Below, in pieces: positions 15,736 through 25,557 of a stretch of DNA of 64,000 bases (the stretch's first letter is position 1; every line of letters begins with the position of its first letter). The translations under genes and the position numbers were made by a program. The stretch spans positions 46,025 through 110,024 of the forward strand of contig JAJDNC010000065.1 of the NCBI GenBank assembly GCA_022340865.1. The letters are read 5' to 3'. The DNA is from Gemmatimonadota bacterium. Its GTDB lineage: Bacteria; Gemmatimonadota; Gemmatimonadetes; Longimicrobiales; Gaopeijiaceae. The notes beneath the pieces are model-generated. The model did not search any database. It worked only from the letters and a program-made list of their open reading frames with translations, and was not told the origin of the DNA.

Positions 15736-17115
15736 ATGCCACTCTCGGCCCCGACTCTCGTCCAGCTTCGGCTGGGCGCGCTCATGCTGCTGACGACCCC
15801 GTGCGCAGCGTCGTTGGCGGCGCAGCAACCACCCCCCGTCACCGCACAGGATTCGCTGCGCGCCGAGATCAAACGCCTCGTGGCGGTGGTGGACAGCCTG
15901 CGCGCCGAGGTGACCCGGCTCGAGGAGGCCGGGCAATCCGCAGGGCCCGCCGAGACGCAGGCCCAGGACGCCCTGGCGCGGCTGCGCGCGGCGGCGGCCG
16001 CGGCAGCGGGGACCGCCGAAACCGACAAGCCCCGGGAGCCCCCGCCGCAGGAGTTCGTTGGCCACCAACGTTCCCTTCAGGCCCTGAACCCGGAGATCAG
16101 CGTCACCGGGGACCTCTTCGCCCAGGTGATCAAGGGCAACACCGACGCCGAGAACTTCTTTCCCCGGGAGTTCGAGATCGCCGCCCAGGCGAACCTGGAC
16201 CCGTTCTCCCGAGCCAAGATCTTCATCACCCGGCACGCGCCGGGCGGCGAGCTCGTGCCCTTCGACACCGGCATGGAGGGCGAGGAGGGCACCGCGCTGA
16301 ACGTCGAGGAGGGATACATGGAGTGGGTGAAGCTCCCCCTGAACCTCGGGGTGAAGGTGGGGCTCTTCCACCAGCAGTTCGGGATGCTCAACCGGTGGCA
16401 CTCCCACGCCTATCCGTTCCAGTCCCGGGACCTCCCCAACCTCGCGTTCTTCGGAGAGGAGCCTCTCGGGGGCGCCGGCGCCTCCCTGCACTATCTGGCT
16501 CCCTTCGGCGGCGCAGGTGTCGGCACCTACGAGGCCACCGTCGAGGTGACCCGCTCCGACAACCCCATGCTCTGGGGGACGTCGGACCGTCCCTCGGTGC
16601 TCGTCAACCTGAACGGCTTCTGGCAGCTGAGCCCCTCGACGGATCTCAACGTCGCCCTGACCCGCCTGAGCGCCAGCTACGAGGACACCACCGACCTCTT
16701 CCATCGCACGGTGTACGGGGGTGAAGTGGCGTTCACCTGGCGGCCTCCCGCACGCGCGGGATACCGCGGCTTCACCTTCCACGGGGGCGTGAAGATCCTG
16801 AACGGGCTCGTGGGCCCCGACGGCTCCCGCGCTCCGGGAGGCCGGGACCGGGCGACGGGGATCTGGACCATGGGCGAGCTCCGACTGGGATACTCCTGGC
16901 TCGTGGGTACCCGCTACGACTGGACCGAGGATCCCCTCGACCCCACCCGGACCGCGACGCTCGTGTCCCCGACGCTCACCTGGTGGCAGAGCGAGTTCGT
17001 CCGGGTCAGGGCCGAGTACGACCTGCTGGGTCGTAGCTACATGGACGGGCGGGACGGCAAGCTGCTCCTCCAGGTCACGTTCGCCATGGGCCCCCACAAG
17101 CACGAGATCTACTGA
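15736..17115 (+). CDS. Outer-membrane porin-like protein of the zinc locus
   Basis: The 459-residue protein has a signal peptide ending near SLAAQ, a short coiled coil (about residues 37-65, SLRAEIKRLVAVVDSLRAEV), an Ala-rich linker, and from about residue 115 an alternating amphipathic beta-strand pattern ending in a terminal aromatic residue (HKHEIY), as expected for a BAM-inserted barrel. The coiled coil may hold subunits together, as in peptidoglycan-linked porins. The His-rich end and the downstream znuA-like gene suggest passage of zinc across the outer membrane. No TonB box or plug domain was seen. The ATG follows a GAGGAGG binding site. Confidence 0.75.
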   Translation: MPLSAPTLVQLRLGALMLLTTPCAASLAAQQPPPVTAQDSLRAEIKRLVAVVDSLRAEVTRLEEAGQSAGPAETQAQDALARLRAAAAAAAGTAETDKPREPPPQEFVGHQRSLQALNPEISVTGDLFAQVIKGNTDAENFFPREFEIAAQANLDPFSRAKIFITRHAPGGELVPFDTGMEGEEGTALNVEEGYMEWVKLPLNLGVKVGLFHQQFGMLNRWHSHAYPFQSRDLPNLAFFGEEPLGGAGASLHYLAPFGGAGVGTYEATVEVTRSDNPMLWGTSDRPSVLVNLNGFWQLSPSTDLNVALTRLSASYEDTTDLFHRTVYGGEVAFTWRPPARAGYRGFTFHGGVKILNGLVGPDGSRAPGGRDRATGIWTMGELRLGYSWLVGTRYDWTEDPLDPTRTATLVSPTLTWWQSEFVRVRAEYDLLGRSYMDGRDGKLLLQVTFAMGPHKHEIY

Positions 17116-17175
17116 CGCCAACCCTGCGCGGTTCCGGCCCGCATGGTGCGCGCCGGGACCCGGGGAGAGATGACC

Positions 17176-18234
17176 ATGATGATCGCAACGGCCTTCCTCG
17201 CCGCCGCCCTGCTGAGCCCGGGCACCGACGGCGCGCCCCAGCCGCCTCGGAGCCTGCCCCACGCCGCAGCCATCCGCGTCGTGGCGACGCTCCCCGTCTA
17301 TGCCACGCTGGTGAAGGAGATCGGCGGGGACGAGGTGGAGGTCACGTCCATCGCGAATCCCAACGAGGACGCCCACTTCGTGCGGCCCAAGCCCAGCTTC
17401 GCCCTGGACCTCAGGCGGGCTCAGGCGTTCGTCACCACGGGTCTGGATCTGGAGCTCTGGGTCCCCCCGCTCCTGGACAAGGCCCGCAACCCCGACGTGC
17501 TGGAAGGCGGCAAGGGCTACATCACGGCGTACACCGGCATCCACCTTCTCGAGGTACCGGTCTCCCACGATCGGAGCGCCGGAGACGTGCACGTCTACGG
17601 CAACCCCCACCTCACGACGGAGCCCCTCACCACCCTGCAGATCGCACGCAATATAGCTGCCGGCCTGGACAGGGTGGCGCCGGACCGCGCACACGTCTTC
17701 GACGCGGGACTGGCCCGCTTCACCGACCGTATCTACCGGAAGCTCTATGGTGACCGCCTGGTGGAGATCCTCGGGGGACCCACCCTCGAGCAACTCTCCC
17801 TCAAGGGCACGCTCTTCGGCTTCCTCGTGGCCAACGACTATCGAGGCCGTCCCCTCATCCAGGACCTGGGTGGGTGGCTGAAGGAGGCCGAGGTGTTCCG
17901 CGGCGGGTCCATGATCTGCTACCACAAGAACTGGGCCTACTTCGAGGACCGTTTCCAGGTGAGGTGCGTGGACTACATCGAGCCGAAGCCCGGCATTCCC
18001 CCCACGCCCGGACACGTGGCCGAGATCATCCGCAAGATCCAGGACCAGCGCATCAAGGTGCTCCTGGCCGCCTCCTACTTCGACCGGAGCAAGGTGGAGA
18101 TGGTGGCGGAGAAGAGCGGCGCCACCCTGGTGCGGGTGCCCATGGAGCCCGGGGTCCTGCCCGGCGTGGATGACTACTTCACCCTGGTGGACACCTGGGT
18201 GAGCACGCTCGCCGCCGCTTTCGCCAAGAGCTGA
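17176..18234 (+). CDS. znuA: Zinc/manganese ABC transporter substrate-binding protein
   Basis: The 352-residue protein has a signal peptide (MMIATAFLAAALLSPGTDGA) and the two-lobed cluster A-I binding-protein pattern starting RVVATLPVYATLVKEIGGDEVEV. Likely metal ligands are His in EDAHFVRP, His in GNPHLT, His in YHKNW and Asp in VDDYFTLVD, which is the three-His/one-acid set of zinc binders. The long His/Asp-rich loop of classic ZnuA is missing. ATG 17176 has a GGGGAG site eight bases upstream; nearby GTG 17143 and ATG 17170 are alternatives. The permease gene follows after 51 bases. Confidence 0.87.
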   Translation: MMIATAFLAAALLSPGTDGAPQPPRSLPHAAAIRVVATLPVYATLVKEIGGDEVEVTSIANPNEDAHFVRPKPSFALDLRRAQAFVTTGLDLELWVPPLLDKARNPDVLEGGKGYITAYTGIHLLEVPVSHDRSAGDVHVYGNPHLTTEPLTTLQIARNIAAGLDRVAPDRAHVFDAGLARFTDRIYRKLYGDRLVEILGGPTLEQLSLKGTLFGFLVANDYRGRPLIQDLGGWLKEAEVFRGGSMICYHKNWAYFEDRFQVRCVDYIEPKPGIPPTPGHVAEIIRKIQDQRIKVLLAASYFDRSKVEMVAEKSGATLVRVPMEPGVLPGVDDYFTLVDTWVSTLAAAFAKS

Positions 18235-18285
18235 AGCGGAAGACCGGTCGCCCCGGGGCGACCCTCGATACAGGACGAAGAACCC

Positions 18286-19143
18286 ATGCTCGATCTCGTG
18301 ATTCCGCCGGTGGTGGCCGCCCTGGCGATCCTGCTCATCCACGCGTACCTGGGTCTGCACGTCATCGCACGGCAGGTGATCTTCGTCGATCTCGCCTTCG
18401 CGCAGATCGCCGCGTTCGGCACCACGGTCGCCCTCCTGATGGGCATCCCCATGGGCACGACCCTGTCCACGGTCTTCGCCCTGGGCGCGACCCTGGTGGG
18501 GGCGCTCATCTTCAGCCTCACGCGCATGCCGGAGGGCTCCGCGGTACCGCAGGAGGCCATCATCGGCGTGGTCTACGTGGTGGCCTCGGCCGCGGCCATC
18601 CTGCTGGCCGGTATGACCGCCGAGGGCACGGAGCACATCAAGGAGACCCTCACAGGAACGCTCATCTGGGTCACCTGGCCCACCATCGCGAAGATGGTCG
18701 GCGTGTACGTCCTCGTGGGCGCGTTCCACGTCGCCCTCCGGCGCTATTTCCTGGCGGTGTCGTTCCACCCGGAGACGGTGACCAAAGTGCGGCTCTGGGA
18801 CTTCCTGTTCTACGTGTCCTTCGGGGTCGTCATCTCGTTCTCGGTGGAGGTGGCCGGCGTGCTCATGGTGTTCAGCGCACTGGTGATCCCGTCGGTGGTG
18901 GCCTTCTTCTTCACCGACCGCTTCGGGATGGCGGTGGCCGTGGCGTGGGGCTCGGGCGCAGTGGCCGTCATCGGCGGCATCGCGGCGTCGTTCTACTGGG
19001 ACCTGGCCACGGGCCCGCTGCTGGTGTGCGCGCTCGGCCTGCTGCTCGTGGTGGCCATGCTGCTGCGTCCCGTCCTGGGGGTCCACCCCAGCTCCAGGAT
19101 CCGGGTGAAGGCGCTCATGGCGCAGGATCCCGGCGGGGAGTGA
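18286..19143 (+). CDS. znuB: Metal ABC transporter permease (ZnuB/ABC-3 family)
   Basis: The 285-residue protein has about eight membrane segments and the ABC-3 features of zinc/manganese permeases, such as HVIARQVIFVDLAFAQIAAFG near the N-terminus and VEVAGVLMVFSALVIPSVVA in the second half. It would form the inner-membrane channel fed by the upstream binding protein. No ATP-binding subunit is encoded before or after it: the next gene, 24 bases away, is convergent endonuclease IV. An AGGACG site precedes the ATG. Confidence 0.88.
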   Translation: MLDLVIPPVVAALAILLIHAYLGLHVIARQVIFVDLAFAQIAAFGTTVALLMGIPMGTTLSTVFALGATLVGALIFSLTRMPEGSAVPQEAIIGVVYVVASAAAILLAGMTAEGTEHIKETLTGTLIWVTWPTIAKMVGVYVLVGAFHVALRRYFLAVSFHPETVTKVRLWDFLFYVSFGVVISFSVEVAGVLMVFSALVIPSVVAFFFTDRFGMAVAVAWGSGAVAVIGGIAASFYWDLATGPLLVCALGLLLVVAMLLRPVLGVHPSSRIRVKALMAQDPGGE

Positions 19144-19167
19144 CGCCCACGGCCGACGCGACGCCCC

Positions 19168-20037
19168 TCACCCCTCGCGCCGGAGCCTCCTCAGGAAGCG
19201 GAGATTGCGCCGGTCGGCGGCTACGGGGTCGTCTCCCTTGGGGGTCTCCAGGATCTTGGGTACCGAGCGGAGCCGCTCATCGAGCATGATGCGGCGGAAG
19301 GGCTCCCGGCCGAGCGTGCCTCGACCCAGGTTCTCGTGGCGGTCCTTTCGCGATCCCAGGGGGTGCTTCGAATCGTTCAGGTGGAGCAGTCCCAGAAGCC
19401 CCCAACCCAGCACCCGCTCGAATTCCTCCCAAACCGCGTCGTAGGCCGTCACCAGATCGTAGCCGGCGGCATACGCATGGCACGTGTCCACGCAGATCCC
19501 CGCACGGGCACGCACGTCGCTCCCCGTCTCTTCCAGGATCGCCGCCAGATTCTGGAAGGACCCGCCCACGCTGGTGCCGCCGCCCGCGGTGAGCTCGAGA
19601 AGGACGCGGGTGGTGGACTCCACGCTCCGCAGCGCTCGTGTCAGGCAGTCCGCGTTGCGCCGGATCCCCGAGGGAAGGTCACCGTCCGTGGCGTTCCCGG
19701 GATGTGTGACCAGGAAGTCCAGGCCGAGAGCCGTGCACCGGCGCAGCTCGCCGGTGAAGCACTTCAGTGAACGCGCTCGCAGGGCGGGGTCCGGCGAGGA
19801 CAGGTTGATGAGGTACGAGTCGTGCGCGCCCGCGACGCGGATCCGCTGCTCGGCCCGCTCCCCTGCGAAGGCCTCGGCGGTGGCGGCGTCCAGCGTCGGC
19901 TCCGCCCACCGGCTGGGCTGCTTCGTGAAGAGCTGCAGGCACGCGGAACCGATCTCCCGTGCCCTGGCCGGGGCCTTCCCCACCCCCCCTTCGGTGGAGA
20001 CGTGGGCCCCCAGCTCGTCGTCGGCTCCTCGCGTCAT
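19168..20037 (-). CDS. nfo: Endonuclease IV (AP endonuclease)
   Basis: The 289-residue protein matches endonuclease IV throughout: GAHVSTEGGVGKAPARA at the start, QLFTKQPSRW, the metal-binding stretches THPGNATDG, LLELTAG, VDTCHAYAAGYD, HLNDSKHPLGSRKDRHENLGRG and ILETPKGD near the end. It cleaves DNA at abasic sites during base-excision repair using a three-zinc centre. ATG 20037 gives the short leader before GAHVS that is usual in the family; a GTG at 20061 is possible. Confidence 0.94.
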   Translation of the reverse strand: MTRGADDELGAHVSTEGGVGKAPARAREIGSACLQLFTKQPSRWAEPTLDAATAEAFAGERAEQRIRVAGAHDSYLINLSSPDPALRARSLKCFTGELRRCTALGLDFLVTHPGNATDGDLPSGIRRNADCLTRALRSVESTTRVLLELTAGGGTSVGGSFQNLAAILEETGSDVRARAGICVDTCHAYAAGYDLVTAYDAVWEEFERVLGWGLLGLLHLNDSKHPLGSRKDRHENLGRGTLGREPFRRIMLDERLRSVPKILETPKGDDPVAADRRNLRFLRRLRREG

Positions 20038-20314
20038 CCCCCCGCCGTGTGGAAGGCGCACCCCAGTGACCGCACCACCACGAAGCTCTGCAAAGTTTGC
20101 CCTCGGCGGAACCGCATTGCTCGTTTCAGGGAGGCGCAGCGCGGCGTTTCCTACGCCGGGCCTGCTCAGCTAACCCACAGTGGCACAACGAGTTGGACCC
20201 GTGCAGCCCCGTCCCCGCCGTGCGTGTCCGCCGGCGGCACGCGACTTGAGAAGTCCTGCGGCGTTCGCGCCCCGTCAGGGGTGCATACCCCCGAGCACCG
20301 TGGGAGCCAGGAAG

Positions 20315-20755
20315 ATGCGCATATCGGCCGACGGATTCATCGACATCCGGGATGGACGCAAGGTCCGCACCCCCGGGAATCACAGCAAGGTTGTCGAGCC
20401 CCTGCCCGAGGCCGAAGCCCTGTCGTTTCTTCTGTCCCATAGCTTTCGAGGACCCCGGCGCGTGATCCGCACCCTGTCCATGAGCGAGTGTCGCCTGATG
20501 CGCCTGGCCTCCTGGGCGGATTCGATCTCCGAGCGCATGACCCTTGTGGATCGAGTGTGGCGCTCCATCACCGAGCCCGTGGCAGCCCCCGTCAGCGACA
20601 CGCCGAAGCTCCTGCAGGTCGTCCAGATCGGCCGGTGGGCGTACCCGATCCACGTGGAGGGCGACACCACCCGCGTCCTTCCGCCTGGCGGCGTGCCCAT
20701 CGGTGAGATTCGCAATCGGAAGACGGTCCTTCGGCTGGATCGGAAGACCGCGTAG
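20315..20755 (+). CDS. Hypothetical protein
   Basis: The 146-residue product begins MRISADGFIDIRDGRK after an AGGAAG site. It is soluble, with no signal peptide or membrane segment, and ends in a strand-rich part (RWAYPIHVEGDTTRVLPPG). No family was recognised. Third-position GC content resembles its neighbours, and an intrinsic terminator follows about 100 bases later, both supporting a real gene. The frame stays open upstream to 20180 without plausible sequence. Confidence 0.6.
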   Translation: MRISADGFIDIRDGRKVRTPGNHSKVVEPLPEAEALSFLLSHSFRGPRRVIRTLSMSECRLMRLASWADSISERMTLVDRVWRSITEPVAAPVSDTPKLLQVVQIGRWAYPIHVEGDTTRVLPPGGVPIGEIRNRKTVLRLDRKTA

Positions 20756-20855
20756 GAATACAGGAAGGTCCGGCCTCCCGTCCTACGGGGTGGGGACCGG
20801 AAAGAGCCCACGCCCATTCTGGGCTGGGCCTCACGCCCTGGGGGGGGCGTGCCGA

Positions 20856-20895
20856 GAGCGGCGGTAGGCGTCAGCCTACCGTCGCTCGTCTTTTT
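20856..20895 (+). terminator. Intrinsic terminator
   Basis: A 14-bp stem with one G-T pair (gagcggcggtaggc / gcctaccgtcgctc) closes a short GTCA-type loop and is followed by gtcttttt. This is the only classic U-tract terminator recognised in the window. It would end the transcript of the hypothetical gene at 20315-20755. The remaining 175 bases up to the next gene hold no ORF that could be supported. Confidence 0.85.
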
Positions 20896-21071
20896 CTGTA
20901 CCACATCCCGCGAAGATGTGTCCTCCACAGGGGACGTCCGGACTCCAAACTGCCTGTCTCCCAAGGCCTTTCCCGTTCGGCACGGCGTATGCTTCAACCC
21001 TATACCGACAGGACCGAGAGCTTCAAGGCGGCCGACCCGCCCCACAGGGCCGCCAGGAGGGAGGAGGAACG

Positions 21072-21851
21072 ATGATCGGGATGAGGAAGCGACTCGAGAT
21101 GACCTCGGGATGGGGCCGCTGGCAACGGACGGTGTGGATCGTGTGCCTGGGCTTCATCGCCGTGGCGCTGATGGCGCACAAGGGTGCGGCCCAGGAGGCC
21201 GCAAAGCAGCCCATCACTCTATCGGGCACCGTGGTGAATCCGGCCGGCACCCCTCTGGTGGGGGCGTTCGTGTCGGTGAGCGGAGCGCCGCTCGGATCGC
21301 TGACGAACGCGAGCGGGCGCTTCAGCCTGCCGGACGTCGCGCCCGGCAAGGTCTCGCTGACCGTCTCGCAACTGGGATATCACACGCTCACCGTGGACAG
21401 CACCGCCGCGGCCCGGGTGCCGGTGACCCTCACCATGACCCCCCACCCGGCCCTTCTCCACGGCCTGCGTGTGGTGGCGAATCGCTTCAAGCAGAGGCGT
21501 GAGAGCACGGCGTTCAGCGTGCGGGAGTGGGGACGCAGGGATCTCGTGACGTCGCCGGACAACAACATGAGAGCCTTCATGGAGGGCACCATGGGTCTGT
21601 CCCTCGTGCCGTGCCCGGCGTCCGCCTTTTCGGACGTCTGCGTCTACCGACAGAACTACATGTTCCAGCCCACCGTCTACATCAACGAGGTCCCGGTGCT
21701 CGGTGGCCTCGACGATCTAGAGTCGTATAGCCCGTCGGACCTGTACATGATCGAGTCGTACGGGCATGGTGCCGAGATCCGGGCATACACCACGGGGTTC
21801 ATGGCTCGCGCCGCGAAGACCGACCTCCGCCCCGTTCCGCTGTCGTTCTGA
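21072..21851 (+). CDS. Exported protein with carboxypeptidase-regulatory-like and plug-like domains
   Basis: The 259-residue protein has a membrane or signal segment (about 20-45, VWIVCLGFIAVALMAHKGAAQ), then a carboxypeptidase-D regulatory-like beta-sandwich (ITLSGTVVNPAGTPLVGAFV, SGRFSLPDVAPG, about 53-130). The C-terminal part ending near DLYMIESYGHGAEI resembles the plug of TonB-dependent receptors, with no barrel. Such barrel-less proteins recur in Gemmatimonadota and are of unknown function. The ATG 21072 has GGAGGA upstream; a frame open to 20916 adds no recognisable sequence. Confidence 0.75.
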   Translation: MIGMRKRLEMTSGWGRWQRTVWIVCLGFIAVALMAHKGAAQEAAKQPITLSGTVVNPAGTPLVGAFVSVSGAPLGSLTNASGRFSLPDVAPGKVSLTVSQLGYHTLTVDSTAAARVPVTLTMTPHPALLHGLRVVANRFKQRRESTAFSVREWGRRDLVTSPDNNMRAFMEGTMGLSLVPCPASAFSDVCVYRQNYMFQPTVYINEVPVLGGLDDLESYSPSDLYMIESYGHGAEIRAYTTGFMARAAKTDLRPVPLSF

Positions 21852-21930
21852 GCGTGGGCCCACCGGCGGCGCCCTCGGGAGAGAGGGGCAGATAACGCGA
21901 ACCGCGGGATCGCTCGACCGAGGCGCTGAA

Positions 21931-21964
21931 GAGGGGTCGGCCACCTTCGGGTGGCCGGCCCCTC
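21931..21964. terminator. Bidirectional hairpin terminator between convergent genes
   Basis: A 15-bp stem (left arm gaggggtcggccacc) closes a stable TTCG tetraloop. It lies between the 3' ends of the plus-strand gene at 21851 and minus-strand fumC at 22002. There is no T-tract on either side. Confidence 0.75.
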
Positions 21965-22001
21965 GTTCATGCTCACCGCCCTACCACCGCGGCGGGAGAC
22001 C

Positions 22002-23387
22002 TCACTTGGGCAGGCCGGGCTCCGTCATGCCACGCACGTCCAGTGCCTGGTCGATCTGGTCGGCGGGCAGCAGCTTCTCCCGCAGCACGACCTCGCGCAC
22101 GCTGATGCCCTCCTTGGCAGCGGTCTTGGCCACCACGGCGGCCTTGTCGTACCCGATGTAGGGGTTGAGAGCCGTGGCGATGGAGGGGTTGAGCTCCAGG
22201 AGCTGGCGACACCGGTCGGGATTCGCCTCGATCCCCACGACGCACTTGTCCGCGAAGGCCCGCGCGACGTTCGCCAGAAGCGCGACGGACTCCAGAAGCG
22301 ACGCCACCAGCACGGGCATCATCACGTTGAGCTCGAAGTTGCCGCGGCTGCCCGCGATGGTGATGGTCGTATGGTTCCCCATCACCCGCGCCGCCACCAT
22401 CATCATGGATTCCGACATCACCGGGTTCACCTTCCCGGGCATGATGGACGAGCCGGGTTGGATGGCCGGCAGGCTGATCTCGTGCAGCCCCGAGGTGGGC
22501 CCGCTGCCGAGCCAGCGCAGGTCGTCGGCCAGCTTGAGGAGGCCCGTGGCCAACGCGTTCAGCGCACCCGAGGCGCTCACGGCGGCGTCCTTCGCCCCCT
22601 GAGCCTCGAAGTGGTTGTCGGCCTCGCGGAACTCGAGCCCGGTGAGCTCGGAGATCTTCGCGATGGCCTTCCCGGGGAAGTCGGGGTGGGTGTTGATCCC
22701 GGTGCCCGTGGCCGTGCCGCCCAGGGCCAGCTCGGCGAGCTCCTCCGCGGCCCGCTGCACCCGCTCGACGCCCTTCGACACCTGCATCGCATATCCGCCG
22801 AACTCCTGCCCGAGGCGCACGGGCGTGGCATCCATGAGATGGGTCCGTCCGGACTTCACGATGCCGTCGAACGCCTTCGCCTTCTCGCCGAGCGCGTCCC
22901 GCAGGTGCTCGAGAGCCGGCACCAGGTCCCTCACCATGGCGACCCGGGCGGCGACGTGGATGGCCGTGGGGATCACGTCGTTGGAGGACTGCGCCGCGTT
23001 CACGTGGTCGTTGGGGTGCACCTTCGATCCCAAAATCTCCGTGGCGCGATGGGCGATGACCTCATTGGCGTTCATGTTCGTGGACGTGCCCGAGCCGGTC
23101 TGGTAGACGTCCAGAACGAACTGGTCGTCCCACTTGCCCTCCACGACCTCGGTGGCCGCCTTCACGATGGCGTCGGCGACGGGCCGATCCAGCGTCCCCA
23201 GCTCCGCATTGGTGAGGGCCGCCGCCTTCTTGACGATGCCCAGCGCCTCGATGAAGCTGCGCCCGAAGCGCTGGCCGCTGATGGGGAAGTTCTCCACGGC
23301 CCGCTGAGTCTGGGCCCCGTAGAGAGCGTCGGTGGGGACCTTCATCTCGCCCAGGGAATCCTTCTCGATACGATATCCGTCAGCCAT
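22002..23387 (-). CDS. fumC: Fumarate hydratase class II
   Basis: The 461-residue enzyme reads as class II fumarase from end to end: the start [33 protein letters not shown], the [17 protein letters not shown] stretch with catalytic His, and the signature [12 protein letters not shown]. It interconverts fumarate and malate in the citric-acid cycle and needs no iron-sulfur cluster. ATG 23387 matches the family N-terminus; the open frame to 23660 upstream is not coding in character. It lies 94 bases downstream of the ClC gene on the same strand. Confidence 0.96.
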   Translation of the reverse strand: MADGYRIEKDSLGEMKVPTDALYGAQTQRAVENFPISGQRFGRSFIEALGIVKKAAALTNAELGTLDRPVADAIVKAATEVVEGKWDDQFVLDVYQTGSGTSTNMNANEVIAHRATEILGSKVHPNDHVNAAQSSNDVIPTAIHVAARVAMVRDLVPALEHLRDALGEKAKAFDGIVKSGRTHLMDATPVRLGQEFGGYAMQVSKGVERVQRAAEELAELALGGTATGTGINTHPDFPGKAIAKISELTGLEFREADNHFEAQGAKDAAVSASGALNALATGLLKLADDLRWLGSGPTSGLHEISLPAIQPGSSIMPGKVNPVMSESMMMVAARVMGNHTTITIAGSRGNFELNVMMPVLVASLLESVALLANVARAFADKCVVGIEANPDRCRQLLELNPSIATALNPYIGYDKAAVVAKTAAKEGISVREVVLREKLLPADQIDQALDVRGMTEPGLPK

Positions 23388-23481
23388 GGGAGGCGCCTCT
23401 CTGAAAGGTCGGAAGTCGGAGGTCGGGCCGGACGCGGGGAGGCGCCGCCGGCCGACTCCCGAATTTAGCAGGTCGTGCGGC

Positions 23482-25530
23482 CTACGCCTCCCCGTTGCGG
23501 CTGGCCGCGATCCAGGCGCGGACTTTGGCCTCGTGCTCCCGTGTGGTGATGAACGTGAGCACGTCGCCGGGCTCCACCCTGGTGAAGCCCCGTGGGACCA
23601 CCACCCGATCGCCCCGCCGCAGCAGGGCGATGAGCGCCTGATCCGGCACACGGATGTCACGGATGGGCCGGAAGCACATCCCGGCCTGATCGCGTGTGAC
23701 CTGCACGTCCAGGTGCACCGAGCTCCCGCGCACGTTCCTGGGGATCGCCTCGGTGCGGTCGAGGAGCCGCTGATGCTCGTCGGCGAGCTCCTTGTAGGCC
23801 CACATCATCTCGGTACGGCGCAGCACCCCCGCAACCCGGTTCGACCCGGCGTCTTCCAGCACCGGGAGCTGGTAGACGTCCCGCTCGGTGAAGCGCCGGA
23901 AGGCTTGCCGCAGCGTCTCTCCGGGCAGGCACGTCACGACGGACCGCGTCATGACGTCCGCCACCGTGCTCTCGTTGAAGCCACCCTCCACGATGGCGCG
24001 CTCCAGGTCCGACACCGCGACCATGCCCGCCAGCTCCTCGTGGTCGTCGAGGACCACCCAGCTCCGGGAATGATCCTCGCGGACACGGTCGGCGAACTCC
24101 TCCAGGGACAGGTCGGGGCGCACGGACGGAACCGTGTCGGCCATGGCGTCCACCACCAGGAGGACGTCCAGGGTGCCCATCTCCTCGGGACGGCTCATGC
24201 CGCCCAGGCGGCGGAGCTTGATGCTGTAGATGGAGTCCGGATCCCTGCGCGACGCGATGATCTGGGCCAGCACCACACACAGCATCAGGGGAAGGATGAT
24301 CCGGTAATTGTCCGTCATCTCGAAGAGGATGATGATGGCGGTCATGGGCGCGTGGGCCGCCGCCCCGAAGACCGCCGCCGCACCCACCAGCGCGTAGGCT
24401 CCCGGCGACGCGGTGAGGTTCGGCAGGACCACGTTGGCCGCACGACCGAAGACCCCACCTGTCATGGCGCCGATGAACAGCGCGGGAGCGAACACGCCTC
24501 CCGATCCACCGGCGGCCAACGTGACGGACGTCGCGAAGATCTTCATGAAGACCAGCGCCGCCATGACGCCCGTGGCGAGGCCGCCCCCCATGGCCTGCAC
24601 GACGCCCTCGTGGCCGATGCCGAAGAGCATATCGCTGCCGAACGTGCCCAGGACGCCGACGGCGAGGCCGCCGGTGGCCGCCTTGACCCAGACGGGCACG
24701 TTCCACGCGTCGAACCGGTCCTCCGCACCGTAGACCGAGTGCACGTAGAGGAGCGCCACGAACCCGGTGACGACGCCCAGGAGCAGATACAGGCCGAGCT
24801 CCCAGTTGCTCACGAGCTGGAACCGCTCCACCAGAGGGAACGCCGGGTCCGTGCCCAACACGGTCTGGGAGACGGCCGTTGCACACACGGAGGACACCAC
24901 CACGAGCCCGAAGGACCGCGCGGCGAAGCTGCCCAGGATCACCTCCAGCGCGAAGAGCACGCCGGCCACCGGCGCGTTGAAGGTGGCGCTGATGGCGCCT
25001 GCGGATCCGGCGGCCACCATCAGACGCACCTCGTCGGCGCTCAAGCCCGTCACCTGGCCGATGACGCTCCCCAGGGAGGAGCCGATCTGGACGATGGCGC
25101 CCTCGCGGCCCAGAGAGCCTCCGCTGCCGATGGAGATGGCGCTGGCGATGGCCTTGGCGAAGGCCACGCGCGTGCGGATCTTGCCGCCCTGAACGCGTAC
25201 GGCGTACTGCACCTCCGGGACTCCGTGCCCCTTGGCCTCCGGCGACCACCACAGCGCGAGGTAGGCGACGATCACCATGCCCACGGCGGGGACCAGCACG
25301 GTGACCGCCCACACGGGCACGTGCAACGCCGTGCCCAGGCGCCCGCCCTGGAAGAAGAAGAGCCAGTGCACCTCGCCGATCATCCACCTCAGCGCCACCG
25401 CGCCAACGCCTGCGAGGAGGCCCACGGCCACGGCCAGCATGAGCGGGCTCCAGGAGCCGGCACGGTTGACGGCGAGGCGCAGGCGTTGCCGCGAGGGGAG
25501 GGCTCGTGAGGCCAGGAGCAGGGGGTGCAT
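23482..25530 (-). CDS. ClC-family chloride channel or antiporter with CBS and TrkA-C domains
   Basis: The 682-residue protein has the ClC membrane core (about 25-440) with [16 protein letters not shown] (gating Glu present), [15 protein letters not shown] with the internal Glu of proton-coupled exchangers, and [15 protein letters not shown]. Two CBS motifs follow (about 450-570), then an RCK-C/TrkA-C-like end (about 605-670, [16 protein letters not shown]). CBS pairs usually bind adenine nucleotides and the TrkA-C part small ligands, so transport is probably gated by metabolites. Anion choice is uncertain; the GSGIP motif is GSGGS. It sits between an SDR gene (27-base gap) and fumC. Confidence 0.92.
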   Translation of the reverse strand: MHPLLLASRALPSRQRLRLAVNRAGSWSPLMLAVAVGLLAGVGAVALRWMIGEVHWLFFFQGGRLGTALHVPVWAVTVLVPAVGMVIVAYLALWWSPEAKGHGVPEVQYAVRVQGGKIRTRVAFAKAIASAISIGSGGSLGREGAIVQIGSSLGSVIGQVTGLSADEVRLMVAAGSAGAISATFNAPVAGVLFALEVILGSFAARSFGLVVVSSVCATAVSQTVLGTDPAFPLVERFQLVSNWELGLYLLLGVVTGFVALLYVHSVYGAEDRFDAWNVPVWVKAATGGLAVGVLGTFGSDMLFGIGHEGVVQAMGGGLATGVMAALVFMKIFATSVTLAAGGSGGVFAPALFIGAMTGGVFGRAANVVLPNLTASPGAYALVGAAAVFGAAAHAPMTAIIILFEMTDNYRIILPLMLCVVLAQIIASRRDPDSIYSIKLRRLGGMSRPEEMGTLDVLLVVDAMADTVPSVRPDLSLEEFADRVREDHSRSWVVLDDHEELAGMVAVSDLERAIVEGGFNESTVADVMTRSVVTCLPGETLRQAFRRFTERDVYQLPVLEDAGSNRVAGVLRRTEMMWAYKELADEHQRLLDRTEAIPRNVRGSSVHLDVQVTRDQAGMCFRPIRDIRVPDQALIALLRRGDRVVVPRGFTRVEPGDVLTFITTREHEAKVRAWIAASRNGEA

Positions 25531-25557
25531 GGGCGGGTCCGCGGCACTCTGCCGCGG

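Noticed and set aside
15589..19086. 1165-codon open frame on the minus strand over the zinc locus
   Set aside because: It is the antisense shadow of three well-supported plus-strand genes in GC-rich DNA, with His/Glu/Gly-rich sequence and no domain or binding site.
20380..21045. 221-codon minus-strand frame
   Set aside because: It competes with the plus-strand hypothetical gene and its U-tract terminator; its codon pattern is poorer and no binding site was seen.
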